DNA from: Globodera rostochiensis
Taxonomy: Eukaryota > Nematoda > Chromadorea > Rhabditida > Heteroderidae
Assembly: GCA_018350325.1 (NCBI GenBank)
Contig: JAEVLN010000035.1
Coordinates: 494,361-558,360, forward strand
Direction: 5' to 3'
DNA length: 64,000 bases
Position 1 is the stretch's first letter, and each line of letters starts with the position of its first letter. The position numbers and the translations under genes were made by a program. This document shows positions 59,189-64,000 of this stretch, piece by piece. The notes under the pieces are model-generated. The model was not told the DNA's origin, ran no database searches, and was given only the letters and a program-made list of their open reading frames with translations.

Positions 59189-62100
59189 GAATTATCACAA
59201 AGGTATGTTTAATAATGTTATTGTATATCTATGGAGATCAAACATATTAGGTTGTCATTGTGCTCATCTACAACCAAATAGATGTAAATTTAAGTTCAAT
59301 AAATTGAAATAAATAATGATTTTTTCTGTATTTATTAAGAATGTCTAAATATTTAATACGAAGAACCACATAATTATAAAAAAATAAAAATAATTTATTA
59401 ATGAAAAGATTAACACAAATTAAATAAATTAATTACAAAACTCGGGACGTAGACAACGGAATCTTACAAAATGCGAGACGGAGACAACGGGTTCAGCATG
59501 GTATAATTTATGTAATTTTAAACCAAAAATTTTTTTCATAAAAAGAAAGGATGGCTGGCAAATTAAATTTCATGTAATAAAAAAAACTAAATAAAACTTT
59601 AATCGTGTTTTGAAAACTAAATAAAAATAAATAATGAATAGTTTGAAAGTTAAGTTTATAAAATAATAAGTCCAACGAATAAAAAAAGTCGAGAATATAT
59701 TAAATAACTCAAGCTATACACATTTTCGCATGACAATCAAACATTACTATACTTAAAAAAATAAAAACAGAGTGCCTTGTCATGAATAGAAAAAAAGGTT
59801 AATAAGAAATAGTCATACTATAAAGGTTGCTATATCTATTTTTAAAATTTTTTTTAAATTGAAAATTCAGTTGAAAAATTAAGATTTGTTAGGACGAACT
59901 TTATGCTAATATCACATTTCTTAAATATGGTTAAGCTTTATATTTTAAATCGTTTAAAAACAATAGCCATATGCCAAATTCATTTAAGTATTGATTGATT
60001 ATTGTCTTAATATATTTTTTTAAATTTAAACATATTTTGAGATGTTAATTTATGAATAAACAATAGTAATAATTAAAAAATGCGATTTTTATTGTCGTTC
60101 AGGAGCGATGAGCTCTATCTCTCAAGTGGAAAACCAACAAGCATGAAAAATTTAACTTTTCTAAAATGCTTTGGCAATTTAAAAAATAACAAAGTCAAAC
60201 AATACGCAATATGCAGTGAAAAATCAAGGCTATATACTTTTTCATTAATTTTGGCTTCTTTTTATTTAATGAATTTTTTTCAACTAGGATCAATGTTATT
60301 TGAAGTAATTATACATAAATAATTATAATAAAAAAATAATTTTATATCATTTAAAGGAATTAAAAGTCATTTAAATATGATTACTTAATTTGCTATTTTA
60401 GTATTAAGTATATTTTTTGATTATCAATTGTTATCAACCTCTTGTGCGCGGTCATTTTCTCCACTGCTGCTACAAATTAGTCAACGTTTTGATTTTACTT
60501 TATTTTTAAAGTTTTGATAATATTTGAAAATCTGTTTTATGCATCAAATAAATTATTATAACGAATTGTTTTTCATGGGTTTAATAAATTTAATGTGCTG
60601 GCTGACCTCGACTACTGCGCTTTCGATGGCTCATGTTGCTTCCAAAGTTGCTGGTCGTTTCACCACTATTTTATTCAAAGCTAATTTTTTAGGTTTTTGG
60701 GTTTTATATTTGTTGATTTGGTCGCAAATGATTTTCTAATTTCTAATATTTATTTGTTCTTTTAGTTATATTAAATTTTAGTTTAAATCAAAGAGAGCAA
60801 CTTTTTTTAAAATTATTATTTTGAATTTTATTTGCTAAAGATTATACTTGGTGTACATTATTTGTTATTTAAATTTATCAACTTTTACAATCTATCAATC
60901 AAATTTATTGAATTTGATTATGCATTAATATTTTCCAATTTAATTATATTTTTATTTTAGATCTGATGAATTTGTCTAACGTTCCATCTTTGTGATTCAG
61001 TTAAAAAAAGCAAGTATTTTTAAAGCAGTCAGTCTGTTGAACTTTAATTTTAACATGTTGTTTTTAGGTATTATTTTTTGTTTATTTTTGTATACCAGTA
61101 CTTTCTTGGAGTATCCATGCTCGATCAGAAAAGGTGTTTCGCTTGCCTTGAAAAACCTTCGTGTAGTAATTGGTTTTGAAAATTTTACTTAATGTTTCTT
61201 CAACTTAAATTGTGCTTTGCCTTCATTAAGATTTTCATTATTAAGAATAAATGTTTTATTTTATCGGTGGTTTTTTGAAAATAAAAATGCTATTTTCTGC
61301 TTTTTTTGTTGTACTGATTTGTTAATAATGTCAAAACACTTTATTTTATTTTTTTATACAATAAACTAATAGAATCGCATTATTTCAAACTTTGTTAACC
61401 ATAATATCATAGATTCATTTGCATTTTATTGCAATTTTATTTTAAAAGATATCTAAATCAATATTCTTCTTTCAATTTTAAGATAAAAATTCAATTTTAC
61501 GTAGTATAAGTTTTTTCTAAATTGTTTCTTTTTAAAATAAACATTTGAGCTCTTCTCGAAATTTAATAGTTGTAAAAAAATGGTCTAAATATTATTAAAT
61601 AAATGTGGATAATTTATAGGATTTTAATTATGGTTTTAAATATTCCGTATTTTATAAAAGCGGCAACTCTCGAACCTTTGGGTTGCTTTTCCTTTTGGGA
61701 TGTATTCTCTCATATGCGTAGCGAAGATATTTTCTTTTAATTTTAGTTAACCGTATAGTGCATGATTAATTTTTTTTAATTGAATTCTTAGTTGCTTAAA
61801 ATTAAATATTATTATTGCATAATTTATTTTTGATTACGATTATATAGTGTTATTATTTTTGTCCTTATTTAAAACACATGTTATAATTATATTTTTAATT
61901 TTTAGCCTTTATTGCGCGCGGCTGTTGTGAATAACAATTTAAATGTATCAATTTTAAATTATATTCTATTATATTGAAAACATAAAAATACTTTTCAATT
62001 TTGATATTTATCTTTTTTGAAATAGTTTTAAAGCGGCACTGTATTTTATATTTTCGTCTTTTTAATATGAACAGCCATCTTTTTACAATTTTAATGAAAT

Positions 62101-62690
62101 TTTGAAAATTTTTTTACGTAACTTACCTTTCGAGGGTGACAAAATGCTTTTTTTGAACAAATTGAAAAGCAATGACTGAATAAATGCCGTGAACACCCCC
62201 CCCCCCCCTCGAAAAAATCGATGGGTTTGTTTCGTTTCGGACGCTGAGCACTCAAACTCGCTTTTAATATAACAAAAATAATATAAATTTGATAGCATTC
62301 ATTTTATTTTAAATTATTGCACTTATTATAGAGAAATAAATTTTTTCATTTTATTTATGTATTCATTTATAAAAAAATTTTTGCAGATTCGAGATCGGGA
62401 CATGACAAATGATTAACCGAAAAGTAACAATTCTTTTGTTATATTATTGTATTTTAAAAACCCAGAATATGGCAATAGAATTATTAATACATTTTAAATT
62501 TTTCTATTTTATTAATTGTTATTTCTAATTCATTATTCTCACGTAATTTTAATGTTTATGGGCAAAAAAACTTCTGAGCATACTTATGTATTGTTTCGCC
62601 GCCCTTTGTCATTTTCATTTTTTTCCATTTTTATAATTTTTTCATTTTCAGATTTTTTATTTCAAAAAAGCTTTTTGCGTTTTTCTTTAC
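59189..62690. other. AT-rich filler, A-biased to about 60060 then T-biased, with islands
   Basis: ATG frames with partly coding look: 60080-60322 (80 codons, MRFLLSFRSDELYLSSG), 60590-60690 (+ frame LADLDYCAFDGSCCFQSCW, Cys-rich), 61085-61170 (after TATACCAG: YFLGVSMLDQKRCFACLE, possible donor GTA|GTAATT) and 61630-61740 (ATG frame of 36 codons ending WDVFSHMRSEDIFF). None is assigned; each could be chance in T-rich DNA. Confidence 0.3.
62196..62208. repeat. Poly-C tract (13 nt)
   Basis: Thirteen consecutive C followed by TCG. It resembles the tracts at 11869 and 46448. Confidence 0.9.
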
Positions 62691-62692
62691 AG

Positions 62693-62812
62693 ATCGGGCA
62701 ATTCGCATTGACTACCTCGAATCAACCATTCCGCTTTAGCGATTATGGTAGCGCCTGCGTTCAAGAACCTAATGCTGTTTTGGTGCACGGCTTGAATAAA
62801 TATAATTTTTAA
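62693..62812 (+). other. Probable terminal exon, unidentified protein (39 codons)
   Basis: After TTTCTTTACAG, the phase-0 frame reads IGQFALTTSNQPFRFSDYG, then SACVQEPNAVLVHGLNKYNF and TAA. About 95 bp are near 50% GC with mixed codons, dropping to AT-rich at the stop, as expected for a last exon. Among the plus-strand islands this has the clearest acceptor and the least biased composition. The same frame is open upstream to an ATG at 62516, but that part is AT-rich and probably intron. Family not recognised. Confidence 0.35.
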
Positions 62813-63143
62813 TTATTATATTTTCTATTTAATCCGTATCATTTGAAATGAACATTACCCAATTTTAAATAAAATTCATCGATTTAAAAAACTATTTTTA
62901 AATGATTTAAATACTTCGTAAACATTGTAATGGTTTTTTTAGAAGCATACAATATTGGCGTTCAAGCGAATTCAAATTGCGATCACCTTTTCTGAAAAAT
63001 AAATGCATTTCTTGACGTGTGGTTTCTTTAATTATTTTAAATTTATGAAAAAAAATCAAATTTACCAACTCAACCGTTAATTCTTTTTTATTGTAAAAAA
63101 TCATTCACTAGCAGATGTAACGATTATAAACTTTGATGTTTCT

Positions 63144-63183
63144 CCAGCTCCGGCAGTTGGAAAATTTCCAATGGAAGAGCTGG
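63144..63183. repeat. Imperfect hairpin (40 nt)
   Basis: Outer arms CCAGCTC/GAGCTGG and inner perfect palindrome TTGGAAAATTTCCAA, separated by unpaired CGGCAG and TGGAA. Could be a structural RNA precursor or a chance palindrome. Confidence 0.5.
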
Positions 63184-63694
63184 TTTTAACATCTCTATTT
63201 AAGCTTTTGATCTGCATCTTGCATTTTCCAACTATTTCGTCTTCAAAATTGATCCGACCCTAACTTGATCAGTTTTGATCAGAACGCAACAAAATTTTGT
63301 TTGTTTTCAGCTTTTTAAGCTGAATTGAATGATATAAAAATGGTTTTAAAAAATATTATTTTTTTGCTTTATTCGGTATCACAATATTCTGTTTTTAAAG
63401 CAATTGTTTCAAAGCTTGACTAGCCTTCTACTGCGGTGTTTCGTGTTGTCGCTTGGTCTCATCAGCGTAGGTCTTTTTTCCCGGACTTTGAGATGATACA
63501 AAATTGCTCTCTGCAATTACTGAAAAATTGCGACTTTTTATCACTTCTAATCCATTTTTATTTACTGTAGTACCTATCTTGTTGTTAAAGTTGGGTTTTA
63601 ATTTGTAATTAAAATAAGTGTCAAAAAGCCATTTAAATATTCCTTCTTTAAATAAATGTCTTCGAATTTAGGAGCTTATTTTTTTCTTTTTTTT

Positions 63695-64000
63695 TATGGG
63701 TTCTAGCGTCTTTTTCACAATATTTATATGCATACAAATTTGATCTTTTAAAAATAATTTTATGGTTAATTTTAGACATATTTTTTGCACTTGCCTTGTT
63801 GGGCATAATAATTACGTTTGTCGTTGTCAATACAACTTTTTAATTTAATCATTTAATTACTATCGTTGTTCCGGTGTGTCTTTTTACTTTATTATTTATA
63901 CCCGTTCGCTGATTATCACGGGCATTCAATTTGCTGTAGTTTAATGTATAAAGCAAGTGACAATTAATTATAGTTTTATCATTTTAATCATTCATTTTTT
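63695..64000 (-). repeat. Dispersed repeat R1, copy 2 (inverted, runs off window)
   Basis: Reverse complement of 25048-25357 with indels. On the minus strand it contains the start of a 60-codon frame (63648-63830) beginning MTTTNVIIMPNKASAKN and reading YAYKYCEKDART. The first half of this peptide is shared with copy 1, where it is frameshifted. Continues past the window end. Confidence 0.8.

Noticed and set aside
63185..63205. AACTATTTCGTCTT shared with the foldback arm (about 40119)
   Set aside because: A 14-bp match without further flanking similarity is expected by chance in 64 kb of biased DNA.

Overview
The window is AT-rich eukaryotic nuclear DNA, roughly 75-80% A+T by eye, and very gene-poor. 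I found no bacterial-style operon, no rRNA, no intact tRNA and no CRISPR array. No open reading frame exceeds 138 codons. The best coding remnants carry short GT...AG introns of 42 and 54 nt, and the transposons present (pogo-like with a CENP-B-type helix-turn-helix, hAT with a BED finger) are typical of animals. An invertebrate, possibly a nematode, fits these traits. The species cannot be named from sequence alone.

Layout. 0.2-1.0 kb: decayed pogo/Tigger-like transposase missing its catalytic core. 1.0-8.1 kb: AT-rich DNA with fragments of a hAT-type repeat, a tRNA-like relic and small exon-like islands. 8.10-9.20 kb: complete non-autonomous hAT element (hAT-2) with 8-bp target duplication, followed at 9.58-10.29 kb by an inverted partial copy. 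11.95-12.18 kb: the best internal exon candidate (minus strand, 77 codons, GC-rich). 12.36-12.87 kb: two units of a ~107-bp satellite abutting a truncated hAT-1 copy. 14.13-15.22 kb: complete hAT-1 element with 8-bp target duplication, coding for a 54-residue BED zinc finger. 23.1-24.15 kb: ten-unit array of the ~107-bp satellite; three inverted units lie at 32.15-32.42 kb and single or paired units near 12.4 and 16.5 kb. 25.05-25.36 kb: a repeat found again, inverted, at the right edge of the window, next to a 138-codon ORF. 40.03-40.70 kb: foldback-type element with ~290-bp arms. 40.97-45.11 kb: recent direct tandem duplication of a ~2.07-kb unit. 55.28-55.40 kb: a 120-bp palindromic MITE. 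58.37-58.74 kb: a base-balanced patch with a broken bacterial-type ribosomal protein S13 segment, possibly laterally acquired.

The rest (more than 80%) is AT-rich filler whose A/T strand bias switches sign in blocks of about 2-8 kb. GC-richer islands of 40-150 bp are scattered through it. Many begin directly after a CAG or TAG on whichever strand is T-rich, as exons after a 3' splice site would. They may be small exons or gene relics in long introns, but I could assign none to a protein family. T-rich DNA is intrinsically poor in stop codons, so these calls are weak.

The window therefore looks like a transposon and satellite graveyard rather than a set of cooperating genes. The items most worth follow-up are the S13-like patch, the co-oriented skew blocks and islands, the dispersed ~107-bp satellite, the foldback element, and the BED-finger-only hAT family.
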